Below are positions 50,574 through 59,171 of a stretch of DNA of 64,000 bases, piece by piece. The DNA lies in the NCBI GenBank assembly GCA_039820585.1, contig JBCBPV010000007.1, positions 1 through 64,000 of the forward strand, in the 5' to 3' direction. This stretch comes from JBCBGF01 sp039820585 (GTDB taxonomy: Bacteria > Pseudomonadota > Alphaproteobacteria > Rhodobacterales > Rhodobacteraceae). The position numbers were made by a program, and so were the translations under genes. How positions within the stretch are numbered: the first letter of the stretch is position 1; each line of letters opens with the position of its first letter. The notes under the pieces are model-generated. The model had not been told where the DNA came from. It did no database searches and was given only the letters and a program-made list of their open reading frames with translations.

Positions 50574-51230
50574 TCAATCAGAGCGCAAACCAGATACCGT
50601 GTCGGCGGCAACGCTGGTTCCATCGGCGAAGACCACCACACCCGCATCCCCGTCCAACCGCGCCTCGGTGATGCGTCCGTAAACCTCGGCGGGATCGAAG
50701 GAGATTGGCTGACCGTCGGCAGCGGCTTCGGTCTCGAAAGAATAAAAGCCGTTGGGAACCGGGGCGCCGCTATTATCGGTGCCGTTCCAGACAAACGACT
50801 CTGATGGCACGGGCAGTGCCGTCCGCTGCACTTCGCCACCGGATGCATCGCGCACGATCAGCGTTGCCTGATCGGCATCGGTGGGAAGCGCGGGGAAAAC
50901 CGTCACCGGGGTGCCATCAAACTCTGCGGCGACGGGCGCGCGCCCCTCCATCCCGACCCATGCGGCGTATTGGCCAATGCCCCCGATCCCCAGACGTTCG
51001 GTCAGACCCGACAAGAGATCGTTGGTTCTTACCTGTTGTTCGACGCCGGAGAACGTCGCCAGTTGCACCGCGAAGTCCGAGCTTTGAATGGGGTTCAGGG
51101 GATCCTGGTTTTCCATCTGCACGGTGAGCATCTTCAAGAAGGTCTCGAAGTCTGAACTGAGTGAAGCGGCGCCGGACTGCGCCGATTGTTGCGTCGTTGG
51201 TGCGGGCTGGGTGAGCGTGTTCACTTCCAT
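50574..51230 (-). CDS. flgD: Flagellar hook capping protein FlgD
   Basis: 218 residues. Cap on which hook subunits assemble. N-terminal conserved block FLKMLTVQMENQDPLNPIQS plus DFAVQLATFSGVEQQVRTN is diagnostic. The C-terminal FlgD tudor/Ig-like part includes FVWNGTDNSGAPVPNGFYSF. It starts 11 nt downstream of the fliK stop on the same strand, so fliK-flgD is an operon: hook-length control and hook cap. Confidence 0.95.
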   Translation of the reverse strand: MEVNTLTQPAPTTQQSAQSGAASLSSDFETFLKMLTVQMENQDPLNPIQSSDFAVQLATFSGVEQQVRTNDLLSGLTERLGIGGIGQYAAWVGMEGRAPVAAEFDGTPVTVFPALPTDADQATLIVRDASGGEVQRTALPVPSESFVWNGTDNSGAPVPNGFYSFETEAAADGQPISFDPAEVYGRITEARLDGDAGVVVFADGTSVAADTVSGLRSD

Positions 51231-51241
51231 GGGATGTCCTT

Positions 51242-53170
51242 TCAGAGGCGTAAATCAAGACCGGCCTGCGGCGGCTGGTGCGTGGGCATGGCCGCAGCGT
51301 TGGGTGTGGAATTGTCCGGGGTCGCCAGGGGCGCATCCGTGCCAACCCAGGGCGGGTGGGCGTCAGCTGGATCACCGCCCGCAAACGAAAAACTGAGCGT
51401 GGCGAAGCCTTCCGCCCGCGCCTCGGCCTGGAGCATATCGATATGGCGCCGCATCAGATCGAGGGTTTCTGGACGCTCTGCCGACAGGTTGACCAGCATG
51501 GCGCCATCGACCACCCCCACGGACAGGCGGACGCGCCCCAGCTCTTCGGGGCTGAGCGTGATCTCAAACGTCCCACTTCCCTGCCGCAACGCCTCGGCGA
51601 CTTGGATGGCCACGTGGCGGGCCGTCTCGGCGCCCGCAGGGATCGCAGACGTGGGAGCGGTGGTTGAGACCGTGCGTGTCGCGCTGTCCATGCCAGGCAT
51701 CACATCGGGGAGGGGCCCATCGATCGCGGCGGAGCGCACATCGTTGATGATCTCACGTGCGGCCAGTGCCATCAGCGGCGGAGGGTTTCCCTGTGCCGTG
51801 GGCGTGAGCGCGGATGCCGAACTGGTCGCACCGGTTTCGCGTTCTGAGGCCACGCGCGGGACGGCGTTGTTCGTGGGCGGTGGAGGCTCATCAGCGGTTG
51901 CAGTTGGATTTGCTGTGGGCGCCACAACATTCTGAGGGGGCTGGGCTTCAACGGGGCCAGGTGGGCCGGCTATGGCAGAATTCACACCGCCGGGGGGTGT
52001 CGATACCCTCTGGTCTGGGGCGAGCGGGGTCTGGCCTTCCGCGCCAGGCTGTTTGGGCGCAACGGCCACGACACTCGGGCGCGCGAGCGCTTGTGAGGGC
52101 AACAGCGGCGAGGCATTTACGTCGCGGGAAACACGAACCTCAACGGATGTATCGGGGATTGAACGTGAGGGGTTCGGCGCTGTATCCGTTGGCAACGACG
52201 CACTTTGTTCCGGGACCGTGGGCGGGCGCAATGGCGTTGGGGCTTCGGCGCTCGACCGGGCAGACGTTGAGGTGGTGTCTCCCTTTTTGGGCGGGGGTGC
52301 TTCCCCTATCGCTTGAGCCGGCACGGTTTCAACTTGGCGGAGGGCCACGGGTTCGCCCTTTGATGACACCGCGGTTCCCAGGGCGACTTCTGCCGCGGCA
52401 GGTGCGGCGCCGGGCGCGGGTGCAAGATCGCTCTCCCTTCCACTCTGACCCAAGGCCACCAAATCGATGGGCGCCCGGGACCCGTTCGATGGCCTGTCAA
52501 CGGGCGGGGTCGTATCTGTAACCGGGATCGACGAGATGGCCGGGCCGACCGGGGCATCCGCCGTCAGTGTTCGGAGTGCCGGAGGGCCTGATTGAGGCTC
52601 TTGGCCGACGGAGACTGGGCGGGGCGTCTCTGGCGTGGTCGGCACAGTTGGTAACATCGGCTGCGTGTCTGTGGGCATTGGCCGCGGTGGTGACGCCATA
52701 TCCGTTGGCGCTGCGCGTGTGCTGGCCGCGCCCTCTTTCAAACTGGGAACCGCGCTAGGCTCTTGTTCTGGAAGGCCCGCTGCCAGGCCAGTTGCGCTGC
52801 CCCCACGGTCGGAACCCAGAAGAGGGGCGTTTGCGGCCGGAGCTGTAGCTTCCGCAGGAGACCCGGGTAACATCTCTTTCCCGAAAGGTGCCCCCTTGTT
52901 ACCGAGATTCTCAAAGGGCACGGTTGAGGGCGGCGTTGTCTCAACGCCTCCCTCACCATCGGCAGGCACGGCACCGCTTGTCATAATCAAGGGCTCACGC
53001 ACCGGGCCCGCACCCGGCGCAACCATCACCGGATCGGCATCCAGCGCGGACATCGCCAACTGAAAATCACCCTCCGCACCCTCAGCCGAAGGGGCCTCTA
53101 CCGTCGGGCCGCGGGGGGGCGGTGTTGGAAGAAAGGGAAAGATGGTTTGCATAACCGCTCGCTCGGACAT
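51242..53170 (-). CDS. fliK: Flagellar hook-length control protein FliK
   Basis: 642 residues. The first 500 or so are Pro/Ala/Thr-rich and low-complexity, as expected for the flexible ruler of hook length. The C-terminal switch domain is clear: FEITLSPEELGRVRLSVGVV followed by MLVNLSAERPETLDLMRRH and FATLSFSF. It is secreted by the flagellar export apparatus and switches specificity through FlhB, whose gene end is at the right edge. Start ATG 53170 (MSERAV) or 53152 (MQTIF). Confidence 0.92.
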   Translation of the reverse strand: MSERAVMQTIFPFLPTPPPRGPTVEAPSAEGAEGDFQLAMSALDADPVMVAPGAGPVREPLIMTSGAVPADGEGGVETTPPSTVPFENLGNKGAPFGKEMLPGSPAEATAPAANAPLLGSDRGGSATGLAAGLPEQEPSAVPSLKEGAASTRAAPTDMASPPRPMPTDTQPMLPTVPTTPETPRPVSVGQEPQSGPPALRTLTADAPVGPAISSIPVTDTTPPVDRPSNGSRAPIDLVALGQSGRESDLAPAPGAAPAAAEVALGTAVSSKGEPVALRQVETVPAQAIGEAPPPKKGDTTSTSARSSAEAPTPLRPPTVPEQSASLPTDTAPNPSRSIPDTSVEVRVSRDVNASPLLPSQALARPSVVAVAPKQPGAEGQTPLAPDQRVSTPPGGVNSAIAGPPGPVEAQPPQNVVAPTANPTATADEPPPPTNNAVPRVASERETGATSSASALTPTAQGNPPPLMALAAREIINDVRSAAIDGPLPDVMPGMDSATRTVSTTAPTSAIPAGAETARHVAIQVAEALRQGSGTFEITLSPEELGRVRLSVGVVDGAMLVNLSAERPETLDLMRRHIDMLQAEARAEGFATLSFSFAGGDPADAHPPWVGTDAPLATPDNSTPNAAAMPTHQPPQAGLDLRL

Positions 53171-53205
53171 TCTGTGCCAGTCGCGCCGTTATTTCCGCAA
53201 AATGC

Positions 53206-53220
53206 TTACCCAATCTTTAC
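53206..53220. promoter_or_regulatory. Possible degenerate CtrA-type site (TTAC-N7-TTAC)
   Basis: TTAC, seven bases, TTAC in the 101-bp divergent gap between fliK and flgJ. It is a direct repeat with the spacing of the CtrA motif TTAA-N7-TTAA and 6 of 8 bases matching. CtrA controls motility in Rhodobacterales. Confidence 0.35.
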
Positions 53221-53271
53221 CGCTGCCGCGCAAAACAGGGCGAACTGTCGTCAAATGGAGCCACCCCGCCA

Positions 53272-53547
53272 ATGAGTGATTTGAGCATCCCGCCCGCACA
53301 GGCCGCCACAACCGCGCGTGACCCCGCGCTTTGGACGGCCGCACAGGGGCTTGAGGGGGCATTTTTATCTGAGATGCTGAAATCCGCGGGGCTGGGCGCG
53401 CCGCGGGGCGGGTTTGGCGGCGGACCGGGTGAGGAACAGTTTGGGTCGATGTTGCGCGATATGCAGGTGCAGGACTTGGTCAGCTCTGGCGGGCTGGGGC
53501 TTGCGGAACAGATCTATGATGCGCTGGTGGTACGCGACGATGGATAA
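53272..53547 (+). CDS. Rod-binding protein, FlgJ N-terminal-domain type
   Basis: 91 residues. Matches the short rod-binding domain of FlgJ: LEGAFLSEMLKSAGL, FGSMLRDMQVQDLVSSGGLGLAEQIYDAL. The muramidase half of enterobacterial FlgJ is absent, as in other alphaproteobacteria. Acts as scaffold for rod assembly in the periplasm. Overlaps the next gene by 8 nt. Confidence 0.9.
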   Translation: MSDLSIPPAQAATTARDPALWTAAQGLEGAFLSEMLKSAGLGAPRGGFGGGPGEEQFGSMLRDMQVQDLVSSGGLGLAEQIYDALVVRDDG

Positions 53548-53887
53548 TGCGGCACAGTTGGCCGATGATATCGCAGCATTGCTGGCGGCGGAACGCGCGG
53601 CATTGGCCAAGGGCGATCAGGACACGCTGCGCGCCGTGGCGGAGACCAAGGATAAGCTTTTGACGAGGTTGCAAGAGACGCCGCTGTCTGGCCCAGCGGT
53701 TGCGCGGCTTCGGGGCGAGGCTGCGCGGAACGAGGCGTTGCTGGGGGCCCACGCATCGGGGATTCGCGCGGCGATCCGGCGGATCGGGGCGCTGGCGCAG
53801 GCCGGGGCACCGATTGCGAGCTATGATGGCACCGGCGCGCGGGCCCAGATCGGGCCCGAGAAGCCGGAATTCGAACAGCGGAGCTAG
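53540..53887 (+). CDS. FlgN-like export chaperone
   Basis: 115 residues from ATG 53540, which overlaps the flgJ-like stop. Helical, Ala/Leu-rich with heptads (LADDIAALLAAERAALAKGD, then LLTRLQETPL) and a terminal SYDGTGARA. Size, helical content and place next to rod/flagellin genes fit FlgN, the chaperone for hook-associated proteins FlgK/FlgL. Sequence similarity in this family is low, so this is a moderate call. Confidence 0.65.
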   Translation: MDNAAQLADDIAALLAAERAALAKGDQDTLRAVAETKDKLLTRLQETPLSGPAVARLRGEAARNEALLGAHASGIRAAIRRIGALAQAGAPIASYDGTGARAQIGPEKPEFEQRS

Positions 53888-54071
53888 CGCGATGGGTCTG
53901 CTTTAGGATCGCGTTAGGACTTCCGCGCTAGGCAGGGGGCGCATCCCAATCCGGGATGGCGCAGCGGACAACAGATCCCACTGCATCCGTCAGAACGGCG
54001 TTCACCCCACACCGAGCCTTGGTGTGGATCGACAACCGGGCGCAAAAGCGCCGGCAGACATAGGAAAACAA
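53888..54071 (+). promoter_or_regulatory. Structured flagellin leader with three hairpins
   Basis: In the 184 bp before fliC: CATCCC-aatcc-GGGATG (53942-53958); CCACACC-gagcctt-GGTGTGG (54007-54027); and CCGG(G)CGC-AAAA-GCGCCGG (54036-54054), 17 nt before the ATG. Only a weak ribosome-binding site (AGGAAAA) remains. In Caulobacter, FlbT binds the flagellin 5' UTR to control its decay, and flbT lies just downstream here, so this leader is a likely target. Confidence 0.6.
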
Positions 54072-55613
54072 ATGTCTAGTATTCTGACCAACACCAGCGC
54101 GATGGTCGCGCTGCAAACCCTGCGCGGGATCAATTCGAACCTCACGCAGACACAGAACGAAATCGCCACCGGCAAGTCCATCGCCTCGGCCAAGGACAAC
54201 TCGGCAATCTGGGCCATCTCGAAAGTGATGGAATCGGATGTGAACAGCTTCATGGCGATTTCGGAAAGCCTGGGCCTTGGCCAATCGACAATCTCGGTCG
54301 CGCGCCAGGCCTCGGAAACCGTGTCCGATCTGTTGACCGACATGAAGGGCCGGATCGTTGCCGCCCAGGAAGAAAATGTCGATCGCGCGAAGATCCAGAC
54401 CGATATCGATGCGTTGACCGACCAGATCAACTCGATCGTCAGCGCGGCACAGTTCAACGGGCTGAACCTGGTGACCGGCACCGACACCGCGAATATCCTT
54501 GGCTCGCTCGACCGCGCCAGCGATGGGACGGTGACGGCCAACAACATCACCATCGAACGCCGCGATCTGACCACGGGCGCTGGCCGCTTTGGCACGACGG
54601 GCGACCTTGCCCCCAACATCACGGTGAGTGATGCGACGGCAAACGGCTTGAATGCCACCGGCAATACCGCCGTTCTGACCATGGCTGCAAACGCCGATTA
54701 TGCGACGGCAAACGGCGCACTCGGCCTGACGGTTGGCGGCGTGGCCGTGAACTTTGCCGCTGGTGATCTGACCGGTGACCAGGACAACGCGGCGAGCATC
54801 ATTGCGGGCCGGATCAACGCGCTTGGCATCGAAGGGATCAGCGCAACCGCTGCAACCGCGAACGTAACGATTACGTCGACACGTTCGTTTGAGACGGCTG
54901 ACATCGTGATCACCAGCGAATCCGGCGTCACAGGCAACAACGTCACGGCGCTGAACGGCACGACCGGCCTGACCAATGGCGTGAACGTCGTGAACACCAT
55001 CGACGAACGCGCCGAAAGCCTGACGTTCGACAACGCCGCCGTGCTGAACGATGGCGATGGTTACCGTGTGACCTTCGGTGGGGAAACCTACACCTACGTC
55101 GCCGGTCCGAACGAGACGTTTGAAGATGTGGCCACCGGTCTGCAGGCGGCCATTGGCGGCGGCAACCTTGAAGATATCACAACGCGGGTGGTGGCCGACG
55201 ATACCGGCAACTTCCAGCTGAAGATCGATAACGGCAATGCCACCGACAAGACGATCGTCGTGGCCGGCACCACCGGGGGTGAAGCCTCGGGCGGTCTGTT
55301 TGGCTTGGAAGAGCTGGATGTGACCACCAACACCGGTGCCACCAACGCGCTCAACACGATCGAGACGCTGATCAACGAGGCCATTGATAGCGCAGCCTCT
55401 TTCGGTTCGTCGCAGGGCCGGATTGATCGCCAGGCGGAGTTTGTGAGCCAGCTCACCGACTCGTTCAAGGCGGGCATCGGTGAATTGGTGGACGCCGATA
55501 TGGAAGCGGCCTCGGCCCGGCTTCAGGCGCTGCAGGTGCAGCAGCAGCTTGGGATCCAGTCGCTGTCGATTGCGAACCAGGCGCCACAGTCGATCCTGTC
55601 ACTGTTCCGGTAA
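54072..55613 (+). CDS. fliC: Flagellin
   Basis: 513 residues from ATG 54072 (MSSILTNTSAMVALQTL); earlier in-frame codons to 54024 lie inside the leader hairpins. Conserved D0/D1 ends: LTQTQNEIATGKSIASAKDN at the N-terminus, and ASARLQALQVQQQLGIQSLS with ANQAPQSILSLFR at the C-terminus. The middle (about 170-400) is Thr/Ala/Asn-rich and variable, forming the surface domains; no cysteine was noticed. Exported filament subunit. Codons are C-ending and optimised, in line with high expression. Confidence 0.97.
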   Translation: MSSILTNTSAMVALQTLRGINSNLTQTQNEIATGKSIASAKDNSAIWAISKVMESDVNSFMAISESLGLGQSTISVARQASETVSDLLTDMKGRIVAAQEENVDRAKIQTDIDALTDQINSIVSAAQFNGLNLVTGTDTANILGSLDRASDGTVTANNITIERRDLTTGAGRFGTTGDLAPNITVSDATANGLNATGNTAVLTMAANADYATANGALGLTVGGVAVNFAAGDLTGDQDNAASIIAGRINALGIEGISATAATANVTITSTRSFETADIVITSESGVTGNNVTALNGTTGLTNGVNVVNTIDERAESLTFDNAAVLNDGDGYRVTFGGETYTYVAGPNETFEDVATGLQAAIGGGNLEDITTRVVADDTGNFQLKIDNGNATDKTIVVAGTTGGEASGGLFGLEELDVTTNTGATNALNTIETLINEAIDSAASFGSSQGRIDRQAEFVSQLTDSFKAGIGELVDADMEAASARLQALQVQQQLGIQSLSIANQAPQSILSLFR

Positions 55614-55636
55614 ACGCTGGTCCAATACCGACCTTA

Positions 55637-55665
55637 GGCTGATCCGGACACGCGCCGGGTCAGCC
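55637..55665 (+). terminator. Strong hairpin between fliC and flaF
   Basis: GGCTGATCCGG, loop ACACGCG, CCGGGTCAGCC: 11 pairs with one G-U, followed by GTTTCCCC rather than a T-run. Probably a partial terminator or a 3' stabiliser that keeps fliC mRNA in excess over flaF-flbT. Confidence 0.6.
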
Positions 55666-55717
55666 GTTTCCCCAAGAATTGGTTTTCGTCGGCCCTGGCC
55701 GATTGAAAGGATGCGCC

Positions 55718-56092
55718 GTGAATCACGTTCAACAAGCCCACTCTGCCTATGCCGCCGCGGGCCCGGCCCGCAGTCCGCGCGGGGTCGAGTTCGATGCCTT
55801 TGCCCGGGTCACCCGCAAGATGAGCGAGGCCGCCCGCAATGGGGCAGCGGGCTTTCCGCAACTTGCCGCGGCGCTGCATGAAAACCGCCGCCTCTGGTCT
55901 GTTCTGGCGGCCAGCGTCGCCGACAGCGACAACGCGCTTCCGCCATCCTTGCGCGCGCGCATCTTGTACCTGTCGCAATTCACCCAAACCGAGACCACCC
56001 GCATCCTGGCCGGTGGGGGCGACGCCGCGGCACTGATCGATATCAACACCGCCATCATGCAGGGCCTGCGCACCGGGAATGCCGCGGCATGA
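55718..56092 (+). CDS. flaF: Flagellar biosynthesis regulator FlaF
   Basis: 124 residues from GTG 55718 (MNHVQQAHSAYAAAG), with GAAAGGA 6 nt upstream. FlaF family features: RSPRGVEFDAFARVTRKM, ALHENRRLWSVLAASVADSD and LRARILYLSQFTQTET. In Caulobacter FlaF positively affects flagellin secretion/translation and opposes FlbT. The stop overlaps the flbT ATG. Confidence 0.92.
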   Translation: MNHVQQAHSAYAAAGPARSPRGVEFDAFARVTRKMSEAARNGAAGFPQLAAALHENRRLWSVLAASVADSDNALPPSLRARILYLSQFTQTETTRILAGGGDAAALIDINTAIMQGLRTGNAAA

Positions 56093-56493
56093 GCGGGCTT
56101 GTCCTGAAGCTTGCCCCGAAGGAGAGGATCCTGATCAATGGCGCGGTCATTGAAAACGGCGACCGGCGCAGCCGCCTGTCGATTGTCACACCCAATGCCA
56201 GCATTCTGCGCCTGCGCGACGCGATCCATCCCGATCAGGTGACCACGCCGGTGCGGCGCGTCTGCTACATCGCGCAGCTGGTTCTGTCGGGCGATGTGAC
56301 GCCGGAGGACGCCCATCACCAGCTCTTGCGCGGGATCGAACAGCTGAGCCAGGTGTTCCAGGGCGCCGATAGCCGTGCCGTTTTGGCCACGGCGACCGAT
56401 GCGGTGCTGCAGGCGCAGTTCTATCAGGCGCTGAAGGCGTTGCGCACGCTGATCGCGCGCGAGGATCGGCTGATGGCGGCGGGGGCGACATGA
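56089..56493 (+). CDS. flbT: Flagellar biosynthesis repressor FlbT
   Basis: 134 residues. FlbT family: LKLAPKERILINGAVIENGD, ATPNASILRLRD-like segment (VTPNASILRLRDAI), PVRRVCYIAQLVLSGDV and FYQALKALRTLIARE. Binds flagellin mRNA leaders and promotes their decay until the hook is complete. It sits between flaF and a DUF1217 gene with ATGA overlaps on both sides. Confidence 0.94.
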   Translation: MSGLVLKLAPKERILINGAVIENGDRRSRLSIVTPNASILRLRDAIHPDQVTTPVRRVCYIAQLVLSGDVTPEDAHHQLLRGIEQLSQVFQGADSRAVLATATDAVLQAQFYQALKALRTLIAREDRLMAAGAT

Positions 56494-57296
56494 CGTTCCA
56501 ACCGGTCGTTCCCTTCGGCGGCAATGCAGGCTGGGCCTTTTTGCAGCGCACGCGCGAGGCGCAACAGACCGCGTTTGAGGCCTCTCCCGCGATCCAGCGT
56601 GATACGGACTATTTCCGCGAGACCATTGGCTCGATCACCACCGCCGAACAGCTGGTCGATGACCGCCGTCTTTTGCGGGTGGCGTTGGGGGCCTTCGGGC
56701 TGGATGAGGATATCAACAACACGTTCTTCATCCGCAAAGCGCTGGAAGAAAGCACGCTTGAGCCGGGAAGTCTGGCCAACCGATTGTCCGACAAACGCTA
56801 TCTCGCCATGGCCGAAACCTTTGGCTTCGGTGATGTTGTGCCACCCAACACCGCGCTGTCGGATTTTCCCGACCGCATCATCGAACAGTTCGAATCCCGC
56901 CAGTTCGAGGTGGCCGTGGGCAATCAAAACCCCGATGTGCGCCTGGCGTTGAGCCTGTCGTCTGAGTTGCAGGCGCTGGCGGATCGCGGGCTGTCGGATG
57001 ATGCCGCCTGGTTTACCGTGATGGCGACACCGCCCTTGCGCACGGTGTTCGAGCGGGCCTTTTCGCTGCCGATTGCGGTTGGGACGCTCGACATAGACCG
57101 CCAGCTTGAGATCTTTCGGGAAAAGGCATCGGCGTTCTTTGGCGACACGACCGTTGCGCAGTTCGCCGACCCCGAGCGACAGGAAGAGTTGAACCGGTTG
57201 TTCCTGGCCCGGTCGGAGTTGGAAACAACGCCCCAGGCCACCGTGCGCGGGTCGGCGGCGCTGGCGATTTTGCAATCGGCGACGCCGTTGTTTTGA
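56490..57296 (+). CDS. DUF1217 flagellar-cluster protein
   Basis: 268 residues starting MTFQPVVPFGGNAGWAFLQR. Family-like stretches: YFRETIGSITTAEQLVDDRR, LRVALGAFGLDEDINNTFFIRKALEE and LSDKRYLAMAETFGFGD. DUF1217 proteins occur in alphaproteobacterial flagellar loci; the function is not established, though they resemble secreted axial-type proteins. No signal peptide. Coupled to flbT by overlap. Confidence 0.88.
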   Translation: MTFQPVVPFGGNAGWAFLQRTREAQQTAFEASPAIQRDTDYFRETIGSITTAEQLVDDRRLLRVALGAFGLDEDINNTFFIRKALEESTLEPGSLANRLSDKRYLAMAETFGFGDVVPPNTALSDFPDRIIEQFESRQFEVAVGNQNPDVRLALSLSSELQALADRGLSDDAAWFTVMATPPLRTVFERAFSLPIAVGTLDIDRQLEIFREKASAFFGDTTVAQFADPERQEELNRLFLARSELETTPQATVRGSAALAILQSATPLF

Positions 57297-57297
57297 C

Positions 57298-57381
57298 GTA
57301 GCGCGCGGTATTTGAATGGTGCGGTTCCGCCAGCTGTCGGTGAGGCAAAACGCGGTCTGACCGACACCGAGCGGGCGCTAC
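57298..57381. terminator. Nested inverted repeats between convergent DUF1217 and fliI
   Basis: GTAGCGC (57298-57304) pairs with GCGCTAC (57375-57381), and within them TGTCGGT pairs with ACCGACA. The right outer arm includes the fliI stop. No T-run in either direction; probably a weak bidirectional terminator. Confidence 0.45.
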
Positions 57382-58715
57382 TTCGCAGCAGGCATCAGGG
57401 CCGCACGCAAGACCTCAAAACTCTCACCAACCGTACCCGGCGAGCGTTCGGTCACAAACCGCTCAAGCCGGGGCACAACATCGAGCGCGCGGTCGATATC
57501 CGGATCCGAACCTGCCTGGTACAGCCCCGCCTGCACCATCAGCGATGCCTGGTCATGAACGCCCAGCATCCTGCGCGCCTCTGCAATCAACGCACGCTCT
57601 TCCTCCGTCGCCGCATCCGGCAAGGCGCGCGAGACCGAGCGCAAGATATCCACCGCCGGATACCGCCCGCGTTCCGCTATCGCACGGTCGAGGATCACAT
57701 GGCCATCCAGAACACCGCGCAGCACATCGGCCACCGGGCCATCCATATCCCCACCGGCCACCAGAACCGTGAAGAGCGCCGTGATATCTGCGCTTTCCAT
57801 GGTTCCGGGTCCGGCCCGTTCAGCGAGCGCCATGATCCGTTGCGCGACCGACGGGGGATAACCGCCCAGCCCCCCCTGCTCGCCCGCGGCAAGGGCAATT
57901 TCGCGATGGGCATCGGCAAAGCGTGTCACCGAATCGGCGATCAGCAGCACGTTTCGACCCCGATCGCGAAAGTATTCGGCCAGCGCCATGGCGCTGTAGG
58001 CACAGCGCCGCCGCAGAAGCGGGGATTGGTCCGCCGTGGCCGCGACCACGATGGATCTTTTCATGCCTTCGGGCCCCAGAATCCTGTCAGTGAATTCGCG
58101 CAGCTCGCGCCCCCGCTCGCCAATCATCGCGACGATCACAAGATCCGCTTCAATCCCCATGGCCAGGCGCGCCAGCAAGGTGGATTTGCCAACGCCGGGC
58201 CCCGCAAAGAGGCCCAGCCGCTGACCCCGGACAATGGGCAGAAGCGTATCAAACAGCGCCAGCCCCGTGGGAAGCCGCGCGCCCAATCCCCGCCTATCCG
58301 CAGGGTTCTGCGGGGGTGGCATAAGCGGTTGCACATCCGCGCCCTTCAGGAGCGGACGCCCATCCAACGGGCGGCCGAACGGGTCGATGATCCGCCCGGT
58401 CCAGGACGGGTCGGGCGCCAGATCCGCGGCACCCAGATGGCGCACGCGATCGTCGCGCGCCATGCCTTCGGTGCCCGCTTCGGCCAGCACGCTCAGCGCG
58501 TCTTCGCCGACCTCAATCACCTCTCCTTGTGCGCCACCGGGAAACCCGACCAGATCACCCATCGCCGCGATATCGCCCAGCCCGGTGACCCGGATCACCC
58601 CGGCCCCCACACTGGCCACGCGGCCCACGCGGCACACCGGCCTGAAATGGCGCAGCTCGGCCTGCAGGACGGCGGGATCAATTGGCGGAGGGGTTCGGTT
58701 CGATGAAAGCGACAT
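57378..58715 (-). CDS. fliI: Flagellum-specific ATPase FliI
   Basis: 445 residues from ATG 58715 (MSLSSNRTPPPIDPAVL). F1-beta-like ATPase energising export of flagellar substrates. Walker A LGLFAGPGVGKSTLLARLA, the Walker B region VLLIADSVTRFADAHREIAL, and GGYPPSVAQRIMALAERAG are typical; PSWTGRIIDPFGRPLDG matches the family N-terminal barrel. Codons upstream to 58754 lie in the divergent promoter region. It is opposite to the flgB operon. Confidence 0.96.
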   Translation of the reverse strand: MSLSSNRTPPPIDPAVLQAELRHFRPVCRVGRVASVGAGVIRVTGLGDIAAMGDLVGFPGGAQGEVIEVGEDALSVLAEAGTEGMARDDRVRHLGAADLAPDPSWTGRIIDPFGRPLDGRPLLKGADVQPLMPPPQNPADRRGLGARLPTGLALFDTLLPIVRGQRLGLFAGPGVGKSTLLARLAMGIEADLVIVAMIGERGRELREFTDRILGPEGMKRSIVVAATADQSPLLRRRCAYSAMALAEYFRDRGRNVLLIADSVTRFADAHREIALAAGEQGGLGGYPPSVAQRIMALAERAGPGTMESADITALFTVLVAGGDMDGPVADVLRGVLDGHVILDRAIAERGRYPAVDILRSVSRALPDAATEEERALIAEARRMLGVHDQASLMVQAGLYQAGSDPDIDRALDVVPRLERFVTERSPGTVGESFEVLRAALMPAAK

Positions 58716-58775
58716 ACTGTTTCTTAGGGAATCGCGGTTAAGCCAAGGTTGCACTTGATCGAGGGAGAAGCCCCG

Positions 58776-59162
58776 ATGTTAGAACAACCGCAGATCATGC
58801 GCCTGGCTCAGGCGATGGCGCAGCACGCCGTGGCCCGACAGGCGCTGATCGCTCAGAACATGGCGAACGCCGATACGCCCGGCTATCGCGCCCGAGATGT
58901 GGCGCCCTATCGCGCGGCGTTGGGCGACGGGGGCGATCCCATGCGTCAGACCCGGCGCGCCCATCACAGCAGCTGGGCCGGATCCGGCGCGGCCCAACCG
59001 ATCTTCGATATGTCGGCCGAGGCCGCCCCGAACGGCAATACCGTATCCCTGGAACGCGAAATGGTGCGCGCCGCCGAAGCGCGGTCGCAGCACGATCGCG
59101 CCCTGGCCGTTTACAAGGCCGGTTTGGACATGATGCGCACGGCGCTGGGCCGTGGGCGTTAA
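58776..59162 (+). CDS. flgB: Flagellar basal-body rod protein FlgB
   Basis: 128 residues from ATG 58776 (MLEQPQIMRLAQAMAQHA), with GAGGGAG 8 nt upstream. Proximal rod subunit: the rod signature RQALIAQNMANADTPGYRAR is clear, and the C-terminal helix RSQHDRALAVYKAGLDMM matches FlgB. First gene of a nine-gene unit reaching FliL. Confidence 0.95.
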   Translation: MLEQPQIMRLAQAMAQHAVARQALIAQNMANADTPGYRARDVAPYRAALGDGGDPMRQTRRAHHSSWAGSGAAQPIFDMSAEAAPNGNTVSLEREMVRAAEARSQHDRALAVYKAGLDMMRTALGRGR

Positions 59163-59171
59163 GGGGGCGGG

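Noticed and set aside
50351..50671. 106-codon ORF between ubiB and flgD
   Set aside because: Arg/Pro/His-rich and antisense into flgD; only its first 20 residues look protein-like.
58716..58775. CtrA site between fliI and flgB
   Set aside because: TTAG and TTAA occur but with a 10-bp spacing, not 7.
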